A stretch of DNA of 43,611 nt from a virus. The notes beneath the pieces were generated by a model that saw only the letters and a list, made by a program, of their open reading frames with translations, had not been told where the DNA came from and searched no databases. The stretch lies in IMG/VR virus record IMGVR_UViG_3300008050_000096, positions 1 through 43,611 of that record. The stretch is one strand, 5' to 3'. Made by a program: the position numbers and the translations under genes. Positions 30,928-38,267 of the stretch are shown piece by piece. The stretch's first letter is position 1. Every line of letters begins with the position of its first letter.

Positions 30928-31135
30928 TGTTTTTTCCCTTTGTTGGGATACGAAGTGCGTCTTTGTAAATCTCACCAAGCTTTTCTTTCTGCAAGTGATC
31001 AGTCTCTACCGCAATCTCCTCCATATCTTCCAGTGTGAATAAATCACAGACTTGTTTAGGGTCTGTTTTAAAAAGATGAATCACGGCACACATCAGTGCG
31101 GTACGTAATTCGGTTATTCTATCTTTGCTATTCAT
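30920..31135 (-). CDS. small helical protein, unknown
   Basis: The 71-residue protein (MNSKDRITELRTALMCAVIH and on) is predicted helical and charged. RBS AGGAAGGAAT precedes the ATG. The promoter TTGACG-N16-TATACT just upstream (31166-31193) may drive it and the following genes. Confidence 0.65.
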   Translation of the reverse strand: MNSKDRITELRTALMCAVIHLFKTDPKQVCDLFTLEDMEEIAVETDHLQKEKLGEIYKDALRIPTKGKNNG

Positions 31136-31149
31136 CCTATTCCTTCCTG

Positions 31150-31464
31150 TTATATTTGAGACATCAGTATAGCATATTTTTCAGTCTCGTCAAGTGCAAA
31201 AAACAATCCACCGTAAGTTTCTGCCAGTAGTGTCATAGATCCAAGTCGTTCTACGGGAATCTCTGTAGTGTGTAGTATCAATTCTTCAGGACTAAGAGTG
31301 CAACGAAGTCTAACCCTCACATTTCCGTGGATCAATCCTGACAGTAGACAGTCCCGTTCATACATGAACACTTCAACCATCTTGCGGTGGAGTATTCCTG
31401 CTGATTCATGATATCGGAGATAATACTTACCACTTTCAAGATCTTTAAAATCAATCTGCTTCAT
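31150..31464 (-). CDS. member of expanded early protein family (terminal type)
   Basis: This 104-residue protein has LESGKYYLRYHESAGILHRK and ends LFFALDETEKYAILMSQI. Its tail lacks GGAG, and the following gene has its own RBS after the stop, which fits the embedded-RBS rule. It starts with AAGGAGG after a terminator, so it is probably expressed from read-through or an unseen promoter. Confidence 0.65.
   Translation of the reverse strand: MKQIDFKDLESGKYYLRYHESAGILHRKMVEVFMYERDCLLSGLIHGNVRVRLRCTLSPEELILHTTEIPVERLGSMTLLAETYGGLFFALDETEKYAILMSQI
31166..31193 (-). promoter_or_regulatory. sigma70-type promoter inside gene end
   Basis: On the minus strand, TTGACG, 16 nt, TATACT, within the last codons of the family member at 31150-31464. 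Confidence 0.6.
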
Positions 31465-31478
31465 AATACCTCCTTACG

Positions 31479-31508
31479 AAAAAAGGGACAGGAATTACCC
31501 TGTCCCTT
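31479..31508 (-). terminator. intrinsic terminator
   Basis: On the minus strand, AAGGGACAGG, 6-nt loop, CCTGTCCC then TTTTTT, after the MoxR gene. Confidence 0.9.
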
Positions 31509-31527
31509 GTCGTTCCCTACTTACCGA

Positions 31528-32667
31528 TTAGGCAAGTGCGTAGCGGGCCGCAGATTCAAGGAGTTCCTTGAAGCGAGGATACTTCGCCAACGCAGTCTTG
31601 AACTTAGGGTTGGAATCGAACGAGGTGCGAATCATGTTCAATGCAACCACGCAGTATTCCTGCGGAAGTTCATGTGCTACTGCGAACATCTTCTTGGACT
31701 TCTCATCGTTCGGCTTAAGCTTACGAAGGTTCTCACCCAACAGTGCGCAAACTGCGAACCATTTGTCTGGGGAGTTGAGATCCATTACGGATTTCGGGTT
31801 CGCCATCAGTGCATCCAGATCAATCTTGGAAGCTACTGCGGTGTACGCACCGAATTCGGTAGCGAATGCTTCACCCAATGCACAGGAGGTCAGTGCATGT
31901 ACGGTAGGGTGCTCAATCGGCAGACCACACTTAGCGATCAGAGTAGAGGCACGAACCACACCACGAGGTGTTGAACCCTTATCTTCCGTACCAGAGGCAG
32001 GACGATACAAAGCGGAAGGTTTCCACTTGATGAAGGCGATAAGGTGATGGTTGATTTTATTCTTCCATGCCCAGTTGCACCATTCTTCATCATTCACACC
32101 AACTTCAACTTCCGAGAAACGGTCACGGAGTGGGAAAGGCATGGTGAATACGTGTGCCTTATCAGAAGCACGATTACCTGCACCGAAGATGAAAACATCA
32201 TCAGACAGTTTTATATCAGACACAACACGGTCGTTGATGATCTGATAAGCCTGACCTGCAACAACAGGTGGGGCGAGGTTAAGCTCATCGAAGAAAATTA
32301 CTCCTCGTGCGCCTTTTGAAGCATAATACTTCACCCATGCCAGTGGCATGTATTCCAAAGTGCCTTCTTCGCCACCTTTGGTCATGTTAGGAATACCACG
32401 CAAATCGGTAGTATCACACTGACCCAGACGGAAGTCGGTGAAGACGAAATAGTCTTCAGGTTTCTTCATGGCGAGAGTCTTGTCCTTTTCGGTCATTTCA
32501 TTCCATTCCATGAAATTACGACCTTCAGACTTCGCAATGTCCCCAAAAACCTGACGAGGAATTGCCGATTTACCGATCCCCGGCGCACCGTATACATACA
32601 GTGGGGTCTTGGTCTGGTCGTGAATTTTCAGCATATCGGTATATGCTCCTGTATCAATACTATACAT
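31528..32667 (-). CDS. MoxR-type AAA+ ATPase
   Basis: The 379-residue protein has Walker A YGAPGIGKSA (residues 26-35), Walker B VIFFDELNLAP (about 123-133) and sensor 1 FIFGAGNRAS. A later LRDRFSEVEV matches the arginine-containing region after the Walker motifs typical of MoxR proteins. MoxR ATPases usually pair with a VWA protein, and the DUF2201/VWA gene lies 4.4 kb downstream on the same strand. It is a single-gene unit with its own early promoter and terminator. Confidence 0.85.
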   Translation of the reverse strand: MYSIDTGAYTDMLKIHDQTKTPLYVYGAPGIGKSAIPRQVFGDIAKSEGRNFMEWNEMTEKDKTLAMKKPEDYFVFTDFRLGQCDTTDLRGIPNMTKGGEEGTLEYMPLAWVKYYASKGARGVIFFDELNLAPPVVAGQAYQIINDRVVSDIKLSDDVFIFGAGNRASDKAHVFTMPFPLRDRFSEVEVGVNDEEWCNWAWKNKINHHLIAFIKWKPSALYRPASGTEDKGSTPRGVVRASTLIAKCGLPIEHPTVHALTSCALGEAFATEFGAYTAVASKIDLDALMANPKSVMDLNSPDKWFAVCALLGENLRKLKPNDEKSKKMFAVAHELPQEYCVVALNMIRTSFDSNPKFKTALAKYPRFKELLESAARYALA

Positions 32668-32736
32668 AATCTTACTCCTTGTGTTTTATTTAAGCCCACC
32701 GTGGGCAGTTCTACCTGTTATCTTTTGATGTGATCT

Positions 32737-32764
32737 ATTATAACCACTTTCCAATATTTGTCAA
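32737..32764 (-). promoter_or_regulatory. sigma70-type early promoter
   Basis: TTGACA, 16 nt, TATAAT on the minus strand, overlapping the stop of the zinc-ribbon gene upstream; drives the MoxR gene. Confidence 0.85.
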
Positions 32765-32898
32765 TCGTTATTTTTACTATTTTTTACATCAGAGTTTATT
32801 TCAACTCCATCAATATACCCTACACGGTCTTGCGCACAGTTAGGACAGTAAAACTCATCCATTTCGCACTCGTGACCGCAATTTACACACATCCACAT
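32761..32898 (-). CDS. 45-residue zinc-ribbon protein
   Basis: ATG 32898 (GGAGG 8 bp upstream) encodes MWMCVNCGHECEMDEFYCPN then CAQDRVGYIDG and an Asn/Lys tail. Two CxxC pairs form a zinc ribbon. It has its own early promoter. Function unknown; it is similar in kind to the 35-residue zinc protein at 29688. Confidence 0.7.
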   Translation of the reverse strand: MWMCVNCGHECEMDEFYCPNCAQDRVGYIDGVEINSDVKNSKNND

Positions 32899-32931
32899 GT
32901 TACTGACCTCCGTTGTTTGTTTAGGTTGCCC

Positions 32932-32959
32932 ATTATACATGGGTTGAAAAGTTTGTCAA
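32932..32959 (-). promoter_or_regulatory. sigma70-type early promoter
   Basis: TTGACA, 16 nt, TATAAT on the minus strand, then a leader with AACAACGGAGG. Confidence 0.85.
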
Positions 32960-32978
32960 CCACTAATTGTGGATATAT

Positions 32979-33434
32979 TTACCTTTTCTGGAAAACTTCA
33001 CCACTACCCCAATTAGCCAGAGTGTAAGTGGGTGAAACGGTGACTATGCGTTCCGCAGATTCCAATTTCAGTGCAGACAATATAGCATAAGCTTCACTAT
33101 CCTGCCAAGCATTAAATTCATTGGACATACATTCCAGACATTGACATGCCTTGAATACCTGCTCCATATTATCTTCGTAAATCGGATCAATTTCTTCAGA
33201 ACGGGAATAGTTGTATTTCAGAGCATCTTCTCCCTGCAATTCCTTATACCAACCCCGTTGATCTCCGTTGAGAACTTCGACTGAAGTCTTGTTAGCATCC
33301 CACAGTGTGTTAGCAATGTGAATCGGATCATCAATCGTCTTCGTCTGACCTTGGAAGCGATACTGCAATTCCATGCCCATCGCCACGCCTACCAAATATT
33401 TAATGTGATTCTTTTCTACTACCCATGCACTCAT
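32979..33434 (-). CDS. hypothetical early protein
   Basis: The 151-residue protein starts with MSAWVVEKNHIKYLVGVAMG after AACAACGGAGG. It contains DDPIHIANTLWDANKTSVEV and a Cys-containing ACQCLECMSNEF segment. No family motif is clear. It lies in the operon starting at 33640 and is followed by the zinc-ribbon gene's own promoter. Confidence 0.65.
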   Translation of the reverse strand: MSAWVVEKNHIKYLVGVAMGMELQYRFQGQTKTIDDPIHIANTLWDANKTSVEVLNGDQRGWYKELQGEDALKYNYSRSEEIDPIYEDNMEQVFKACQCLECMSNEFNAWQDSEAYAILSALKLESAERIVTVSPTYTLANWGSGEVFQKR

Positions 33435-33460
33435 TGTAAACCTCCGTTGTTAAGTGTTAA

Positions 33461-33640
33461 TTAGGAATATTTCTTCTTTTCAGCGTCTACATATATATTA
33501 TCATCTTCTAAATTAACTTCACGATAATAATCAGTTTCTATGACCCCATTGACGGCAACGCCTTCCCGTTCAATAAGTCTACGTGATCTCATATAGCTTT
33601 TATGAATATCTAATTCAATAAGTGCTGTATCCAATGTCAT
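33461..33640 (-). CDS. 59-residue S4-like protein
   Basis: ATG 33640 follows AACAACGGAGG and a perfect early promoter. The protein has MTLDTALIELDIHKSYMRSR and RLIEREGVAVNGVIETDYYR, close to the S4 RNA-binding fold core (helix, S-x-R-x-L-I, then V-x-V-N-G). The rest is a short acidic-basic tail. S4 domains bind structured RNA; that function here is inference. Confidence 0.65.
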   Translation of the reverse strand: MTLDTALIELDIHKSYMRSRRLIEREGVAVNGVIETDYYREVNLEDDNIYVDAEKKKYS

Positions 33641-33668
33641 AACTACCTCCGTTGTTAATTGAGTCGCT

Positions 33669-33696
33669 ATTATAACTAAAATTGAAATCCTGTCAA
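33669..33696 (-). promoter_or_regulatory. sigma70-type early promoter
   Basis: TTGACA, 16 nt, TATAAT on the minus strand. Confidence 0.85.
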
Positions 33697-33699
33697 CTA

Positions 33700-33987
33700 T
33701 TATTTTCCAAGAATTTGGATAGTAATAGGATTAGTCACCATATTATATTTTCCAAGATTGTAAACTTCACCATCTTCTCTTTTCATAAGCCACTCACCAT
33801 CAACAGTTTGCTCAACTGTAATTGAGTATAGAGTATTAGTTCCCTTTTCCATAAGATGGAACAATTCTCTAGGAGGGTCTGCTGTATAGTGTTGTATGAA
33901 ATTTGAAATGAGGATTATAAATCCTGTAATTATAAGTGTCCAAAATACACCACTGCCCATTAGTTGTTCTATATCTTTTACATTCAT
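33700..33987 (-). CDS. single-TM protein
   Basis: The 95-residue protein has a hydrophobic helix at about residues 14-31 (VFWTLIITGFIILISNFI) and a soluble C-terminal part with strand pattern (YSITVEQTVDGEWLMKREDG). Its ATG overlaps the upstream family member's stop, and its RBS is the GGAG in that gene's MEII tail. Function unknown. Confidence 0.65.
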   Translation of the reverse strand: MNVKDIEQLMGSGVFWTLIITGFIILISNFIQHYTADPPRELFHLMEKGTNTLYSITVEQTVDGEWLMKREDGEVYNLGKYNMVTNPITIQILGK

Positions 33988-34292
33988 ATTATCTCCATTA
34001 CTATATGATGAGCAATTTCATCATCATTTAATTCAAACAGTACTGCTTTAAACTCCAAATTCTCAAATGAGAATGACGATACAAGGGTATTCATTATAGG
34101 TTCTTCAACCCAATGATCCTCATATCCTAGCCAACTGTTAAGTCTCCAGTACCCAATATGCTCATCTGGTAATCGTTCCGATAAACTAATCGGCTCAAGC
34201 TCTTGCTTGAATGCACAGACAATCTTAGTCACAGGGGTACTCCAATACGCAATATAGTATTTACCTTTCTCAGTTTTGTCAACAACTTTCAT
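33984..34292 (-). CDS. member of expanded early protein family
   Basis: This 102-residue protein has the family start KGKYYIAYWSTPVTKIVCAF and the tail LFELNDDEIAHHIVMEII. The MEII codons (ATG GAG ATA ATA TGA) supply RBS and start for the membrane-protein gene. It starts by TAATG at the previous member's stop. Confidence 0.7.
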   Translation of the reverse strand: MKVVDKTEKGKYYIAYWSTPVTKIVCAFKQELEPISLSERLPDEHIGYWRLNSWLGYEDHWVEEPIMNTLVSSFSFENLEFKAVLFELNDDEIAHHIVMEII

Positions 34293-34594
34293 TAGATAAT
34301 TTCAGCAACCACATGGTGGGCGAATTCATCAAAGGTGATTTCATAGATCTCACTAGTCCCTTGGTCGTTATCGGTTGGAAGAAGTTCCTGACCTCTCCAA
34401 AAGCTTTCAGTGACTGCGTGTATATTACCAGATTGGTAAATCTTACCATGGCAGATTGCTAGGAAGATCGAGTCTGTACTCGCCTTGCCCATATATTTAA
34501 AAAACGTCAATTGCTTTTGCTTATTTACTGTATTATTCCGATACATCATATAAAGCTTATGTCTGCGAATTTGTGTGTGGTGTATAGCTTGCAT
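34292..34594 (-). CDS. member of expanded early protein family
   Basis: This 100-residue protein has RRHKLYMMYRNNTVNKQKQL near the start and the tail IYEITFDEFAHHVVAEII. Here the tail codons (GCT GAA ATT ATC) keep the peptide but have lost GGAG, an exception to the embedded-RBS rule. RBS AGGAGG precedes its ATG. Confidence 0.65.
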   Translation of the reverse strand: MQAIHHTQIRRHKLYMMYRNNTVNKQKQLTFFKYMGKASTDSIFLAICHGKIYQSGNIHAVTESFWRGQELLPTDNDQGTSEIYEITFDEFAHHVVAEII

Positions 34595-34602
34595 ATTACC
34601 TC

Positions 34603-34914
34603 CTAAATGTTTTCCGCTACTGAGTGAAGAAGAAATTCTTCATCTGTCAATTCTAAATATGAGAAATTTTTACCAAGCACCATAGGGCGTTTTTCAACCT
34701 TTACCTCACGACTATATCGTTCCGATTCGTACTCACTTGGTCTAGTTTCATATGTCATACTGTATGCAAAGATCGGAGCGTCCACACTATCTGAAAACTG
34801 CCCCATTTGGAACATAAACAATAACTTTCGTTTGGTGTTAGTGGTAGCAGTGTTTTTAGCGTAGGCAACATAATAATTCCCTATCTTTAACTCGTTACGA
34901 AGTACTGGCTTCAT
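34603..34914 (-). CDS. member of expanded early protein family
   Basis: This 103-residue protein has LKIGNYYVAYAKNTATTNTK and the tail SYLELTDEEFLLHSVAENI, followed by AGGAGG after the stop. It overlaps the L7/L12-like gene by 4 bases (ATGA). Confidence 0.65.
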   Translation of the reverse strand: MKPVLRNELKIGNYYVAYAKNTATTNTKRKLLFMFQMGQFSDSVDAPIFAYSMTYETRPSEYESERYSREVKVEKRPMVLGKNFSYLELTDEEFLLHSVAENI

Positions 34915-35186
34915 AGTCCCATACCCGCAATATAATCTTCAACAAATTCCTTAGCCTCTCTAAGTCCAAATCCGCTAATATTACGAACGTGCTTGATTGC
35001 CTGAATCTTCTCACCCGCCTTTGCGAATCCTTCCAACAGTGGGTATTTGAGTTCACATTCCTTCATAGAATCTATGATCGCCTGTGGATTGGTTCGGGCA
35101 ATTCGCTCAACCAATGCTCTGTAATCATAATTGTCCGTCAATAGTACGTCAAGTACCTTGTTGAACTGTTGTATTGTAATATCCAT
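34911..35186 (-). CDS. ribosomal protein L7/L12 C-terminal-domain-like protein
   Basis: The 91-residue protein ends with KAGEKIQAIKHVRNISGFGL followed by REAKEFVED (about residues 56-84). This matches the L7/L12 C-terminal domain pattern K-x-x-x-I-K-x-V-R-x-x-T-G-L-G-L-K-E-A-K. The N-terminal half is helical and different from the L12 stalk-dimer domain. L12 C-terminal domains recruit translation factors, and phage-encoded copies have been reported in viral genomes. An early promoter (35219-35246) precedes it. Confidence 0.78.
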   Translation of the reverse strand: MDITIQQFNKVLDVLLTDNYDYRALVERIARTNPQAIIDSMKECELKYPLLEGFAKAGEKIQAIKHVRNISGFGLREAKEFVEDYIAGMGL

Positions 35187-35218
35187 TTAAAAACCTCCGT
35201 GTCGTTCAAGTTGCAAGT

Positions 35219-35246
35219 ACTATAACAGGAAAACTGGATATGTCAA
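35219..35246 (-). promoter_or_regulatory. sigma70-type early promoter
   Basis: TTGACA, 16 nt, TATAGT on the minus strand, then ACACGGAGG before the ATG at 35186. Confidence 0.75.
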
Positions 35247-35249
35247 GCA

Positions 35250-35543
35250 CTATAATTGAGGAATTACAAAATGACTTTGATATTCATCATAGTCTAGGTG
35301 AAAGAGGTTTTCAGAATCAGGTGATAAGTCTGTGGCATAATCATCTCGATATTGGATCATTTTTGTGTGATCGTTATCAATACCACTTAACCATGCATGA
35401 CGCACGGTGATAATGGAAAAGGTGTCCATAACTGGTTGGCTATCGAGTAGTTGGAATATTACCACCAACTTTCTACTTGACATTTTCTTATACATTGCAT
35501 ATAATTCGCCTTTCTTTAAATTAGCATACGGAACACTCTTCAT
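35250..35543 (-). CDS. member of expanded early protein family (terminal type)
   Basis: The start is ATG 35543 (MKSVPYANLKKGELYAMYKK); an in-frame ATG five codons upstream lacks an RBS. A CTAAGTAATTAT element runs into the ATG, as at 15624. The tail LFHLDYDEYQSHFVIPQL lacks GGAG and the gene ends a unit. It was placed in the family by its KKGELYAMY start and D-x-DEY tail. Confidence 0.6.
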   Translation of the reverse strand: MKSVPYANLKKGELYAMYKKMSSRKLVVIFQLLDSQPVMDTFSIITVRHAWLSGIDNDHTKMIQYRDDYATDLSPDSENLFHLDYDEYQSHFVIPQL

Positions 35544-35586
35544 ATAATTACTTAGCATAAAGCTCAGAAATACAATAGATAAAAGG

Positions 35587-35614
35587 TTGACAAGGAGTAT
35601 TCAGTATGTATAAT
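35587..35614 (+). promoter_or_regulatory. sigma70-type early promoter
   Basis: TTGACA, 16 nt, TATAAT, then GGCGCAACTTAACAACGGAG and the ATG at 35641. It marks the switch to + strand early genes. Confidence 0.88.
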
Positions 35615-35640
35615 AGGCGCAACTTAACAACGGAGGCGAT

Positions 35641-36603
35641 ATGAACAAACTTAAACCAGATACAGTAATAGGGTCATTGATGACTAAAGGGATTTTCCAA
35701 GATTTGGAGGCTTTTAGGCATAGAGATCCTGATCAAATATTTTCAGGACTGCAATTCGCACCAATTAATGTTAAACGATTTGGAGAATATTTCCGCAAGT
35801 GTATTGGAAACATCAATTCTATCGTTAAACGTGGGGAATTCGAAGCCGGTGACTATCAGATGGTTGTAAAGCAGAGAATCGGATATCGTAATACTGCTAG
35901 GACACAAGGATATGGAAACGCCCGATATGCAGATGATACGACTCTCTTTGCAGTCCTACACCCAATACACATGCCCTTAATCTGTAAGAAGGCAAAGCGG
36001 GAAATTGCTCAAGACTTTTTGGCACTTAAACAGGACTTCATTATACGTTTTCATAATCTGAAGGCACAAGCATTGGGTTTTGTTGATGATCAAGTGGCAG
36101 TATCTGACGCATTTGTAGTTGGCAGTAAAAAGCCTGACGATGGTACTTGGGCATATGAGGAGTTGGGTTACATGTTACTCAATTCAAGAGTCATCCCAAA
36201 GGATAAAGTGTTTATCACAATTGATCAAAACTATGACTACTTTGAAGCTCACACTAAGAGTATTGTAGCATCCACAGGACATGGGTATGCTAGGTCAAAT
36301 GTGGGCGAACTGTGTTATACGGTGTTCATTGATGAGAGTGAGGGTGATTGTGTTCAGAATACCACATTATTCAGCGTTCGTATGAATGGGACATCGCAGG
36401 AGGATGTTACGCGAATACCCACGTTGAATGTTTTTGATACACGGTTTAATGGAATTGATGTTTCTGGGATGACAGATTTTCTGGCTAATGCTCTGGAGAA
36501 TCTTAACAAGGATTTTGAAGCAGAGTTGGAAACCCTCAAGAACAAGTACCTTGGAGAATTCCTATTACATGAAATTTGTGAAAGTGAAGACGGTGCAATA
36601 TGA
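35641..36603 (+). CDS. hypothetical early protein, 320 aa
   Basis: The product begins MNKLKPDTVIGSLMTKGIFQ and is behind a strong promoter and RBS (GGAGG). It has mixed alpha/beta character, with YGNARYADDTTLFAVLHPIH and KVFITIDQNYDYFEAHTKSI. I do not recognise a family. A helical C-terminus (LNKDFEAELETLKNKYLGEF) follows. The stop overlaps the next ATG (ATGA). Confidence 0.7.
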   Translation: MNKLKPDTVIGSLMTKGIFQDLEAFRHRDPDQIFSGLQFAPINVKRFGEYFRKCIGNINSIVKRGEFEAGDYQMVVKQRIGYRNTARTQGYGNARYADDTTLFAVLHPIHMPLICKKAKREIAQDFLALKQDFIIRFHNLKAQALGFVDDQVAVSDAFVVGSKKPDDGTWAYEELGYMLLNSRVIPKDKVFITIDQNYDYFEAHTKSIVASTGHGYARSNVGELCYTVFIDESEGDCVQNTTLFSVRMNGTSQEDVTRIPTLNVFDTRFNGIDVSGMTDFLANALENLNKDFEAELETLKNKYLGEFLLHEICESEDGAI

Positions 36604-36908
36604 TCTGGTGGATTATTTGGATCGCAGGAATATTCCCCTGTTACATATCGTATGTGTTGGTAATATGCCACTTTGATCATACAGGATTCATTGAGTATTT
36701 CCACGACAGTGATTATGATACATCACAGTTTGCAATGTTTATTGGTTCAATACTTTGGTTCATATTTGCTCCAGTATTCTGGATAGTGATTATATTTAAT
36801 CCTGTCGTTGATTCGATGGATGATATGAAATTTAATCCATTCCATTGGAGTATTAAGAAGATGACAGCAAAGGCACATGTTCGTAACAGAGTAATTGAAG
36901 AAATCTAA
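36600..36908 (+). CDS. membrane protein (two TM)
   Basis: The 102-residue protein has hydrophobic segments at about residues 2-22 and 45-70, separated by an acidic loop (HDSDYDTS). It ends in a basic helix (SIKKMTAKAHVRNRVIEEI). Translation is coupled to the upstream gene by ATGA. Function unknown. Confidence 0.65.
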   Translation: MIWWIIWIAGIFPCYISYVLVICHFDHTGFIEYFHDSDYDTSQFAMFIGSILWFIFAPVFWIVIIFNPVVDSMDDMKFNPFHWSIKKMTAKAHVRNRVIEEI

Positions 36909-36916
36909 AAAAGATA

Positions 36917-36945
36917 TTGACAGAGTGATCAGTCGTTGCTATAAT
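36917..36945 (+). promoter_or_regulatory. sigma70-type early promoter
   Basis: TTGACA, 17 nt, TATAAT, leading to the acyl-carrier-like gene. Confidence 0.88.
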
Positions 36946-36987
36946 GACGACCTATTAAAAAATAAATCCAAACTAAGGAGAATAAAA

Positions 36988-37320
36988 ATGAGTAAAGATA
37001 AAAAGAAAGCGGAAGCTTTGGAAAAAATCCGTAATGTGTGTGAACGCATTTTGGGCGTTGAGCGTGAGGATGTAACGGTTGATAGGATCTTCGCATCAGC
37101 ACCTGACGGCATGGCAGACACCGATGCGAAGCGGGATCTGTATCTGGGCATGGATCAAATTGATGCTATGAAGTTTATGCTCTACACTGAGCAGGAATTC
37201 AACAAGGAAATTGACGATTCATTGTTCGTTCCTCGTAAGGATACCGTGATTGAAGACATGTGGCGTGAGCGTCCTGTTGGTGATCTGGTTAATTACTGTG
37301 TTGATGAAGTAATGGACTAA
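36988..37320 (+). CDS. acyl-carrier-protein-like protein lacking the attachment serine
   Basis: ATG 36988 has RBS AAGGAG 7 bp upstream; the longer frame would span the promoter. The 110-residue protein has CERILGVEREDVTVDRIF, then DLYLGMDQIDAMKFMLYTEQ and EFNKEIDDS, which follow the order of an acyl carrier protein. The phosphopantetheine site D-S-L is replaced by D56-Q57-I58, so it cannot carry the cofactor there. It may mimic or bind carrier-protein partners; inference. Confidence 0.72.
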   Translation: MSKDKKKAEALEKIRNVCERILGVEREDVTVDRIFASAPDGMADTDAKRDLYLGMDQIDAMKFMLYTEQEFNKEIDDSLFVPRKDTVIEDMWRERPVGDLVNYCVDEVMD

Positions 37321-37376
37321 GTTCATGATCGAATTACCACAGGATGGACAACTGAAATGTTGACACGGGAACTATA

Positions 37377-37685
37377 GTGACTTTAATATGGGATGTAGAA
37401 GATTTTCCAGATGATGGATATGTTGTAAATTACACTTGTGAACACGGTTCGGGTGATAGAAAAGTCATCCACATGATTAGAATCGCTAACGGAGTCCTTA
37501 AATTTATAGAATGTGTTGAAGTTAATAGGTGCGATGATCATCTCAAAATTGATGAGAGTGGTGGTGGCGGGGCTGAATATACCGTTAGCCAATACGCTAA
37601 CCAATACGCTATGAGGGAGAACGACATACACTTTCTTCTTTCTGATGAAGAAGTGTTAATGCATATTGTAACGGAGGCAATCTAA
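37377..37685 (+). CDS. member of expanded early protein family
   Basis: The GTG start gives a 102-residue protein with DVEDFPDDGYVVNYTCEHGS at the start and the tail HFLLSDEEVLMHIVTEAI. The codons ACG GAG GCA hold GGAGG, used by the next member. It is the + strand relative of the protein at 23204-23506. Confidence 0.65.
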   Translation: MTLIWDVEDFPDDGYVVNYTCEHGSGDRKVIHMIRIANGVLKFIECVEVNRCDDHLKIDESGGGGAEYTVSQYANQYAMRENDIHFLLSDEEVLMHIVTEAI

Positions 37686-37686
37686 T

Positions 37687-37995
37687 GTGACTTATGTAGA
37701 TCCAGATACCTTGGAGAAAGGGAACTTTTACCTCTTCTACAAGACATATGAGGAGTATCGCCCCGATATCATTATCGGGGCGTTTGAGGAATATGATCGT
37801 GATGATGTCCCATGTAGAACTGCAATATTGAATAATGTTCTATCATGGGTGGTTGGTCATAATTTTTCTATAGCACACTCTATTGGAAAGAAGGATCAAA
37901 GGTTTTGCGAATTGAGTGCGCCACATTCAACTGTTTGGTGTTTTGAGCTTGACAAATCCGAAGTAGAATGTCATATTCTTATGGAGATGCTATGA
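37687..37995 (+). CDS. member of expanded early protein family
   Basis: The GTG start (MTYVDPDTLEKGNFYLFYKT) follows the previous stop by 1 bp. The tail CFELDKSEVECHILMEML includes ATG GAG ATG CTA TGA, giving RBS and ATGA overlap for the next gene. 102 residues. Confidence 0.7.
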   Translation: MTYVDPDTLEKGNFYLFYKTYEEYRPDIIIGAFEEYDRDDVPCRTAILNNVLSWVVGHNFSIAHSIGKKDQRFCELSAPHSTVWCFELDKSEVECHILMEML

Positions 37996-38267
37996 AACTG
38001 GTGACTAGAGATGAAATGGTAGCAGGTGAATATTATATGATCTTTGAATCAATCACTCCATGTAAGATCGTGATAATTGGAATAAAATGTCCAAACACTA
38101 ATCATGTATTAGGACAAATGATGTTCCGTCACGCAGAAATGGGCATAGAAGTGCGTGACAATGACAGGTGGGCTGTGTATGATAGTGAGGGAACGTTTTC
38201 TTCCCAGACCATATACGAACTCAACGATGATGATATTCACAAACACGTAATAATGGAGACAATATGA
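37992..38267 (+). CDS. member of expanded early protein family
   Basis: This 91-residue protein has VTRDEMVAGEYYMIFESITP and the tail IYELNDDDIHKHVIMETI; ATG GAG ACA ATA TGA feeds the next gene. The start ATG 37992 lies inside the previous stop. Confidence 0.72.
   Translation: MKLVTRDEMVAGEYYMIFESITPCKIVIIGIKCPNTNHVLGQMMFRHAEMGIEVRDNDRWAVYDSEGTFSSQTIYELNDDDIHKHVIMETI

Noticed and set aside
31408-31974. 188-codon open frame on the + strand
   Set aside because: It is antisense to the MoxR gene, its terminator and the next gene; composition is that of a shadow frame.
37325-37363. 12-codon frame MIELPQDGQLKC
   Set aside because: No RBS and very short; nothing supports translation.
37360-37389. 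TTGACA with TAATAT as promoter for 37377
   Set aside because: Spacing is 18 and the -10 would lie inside the coding region past the GTG start, so it cannot drive this start.
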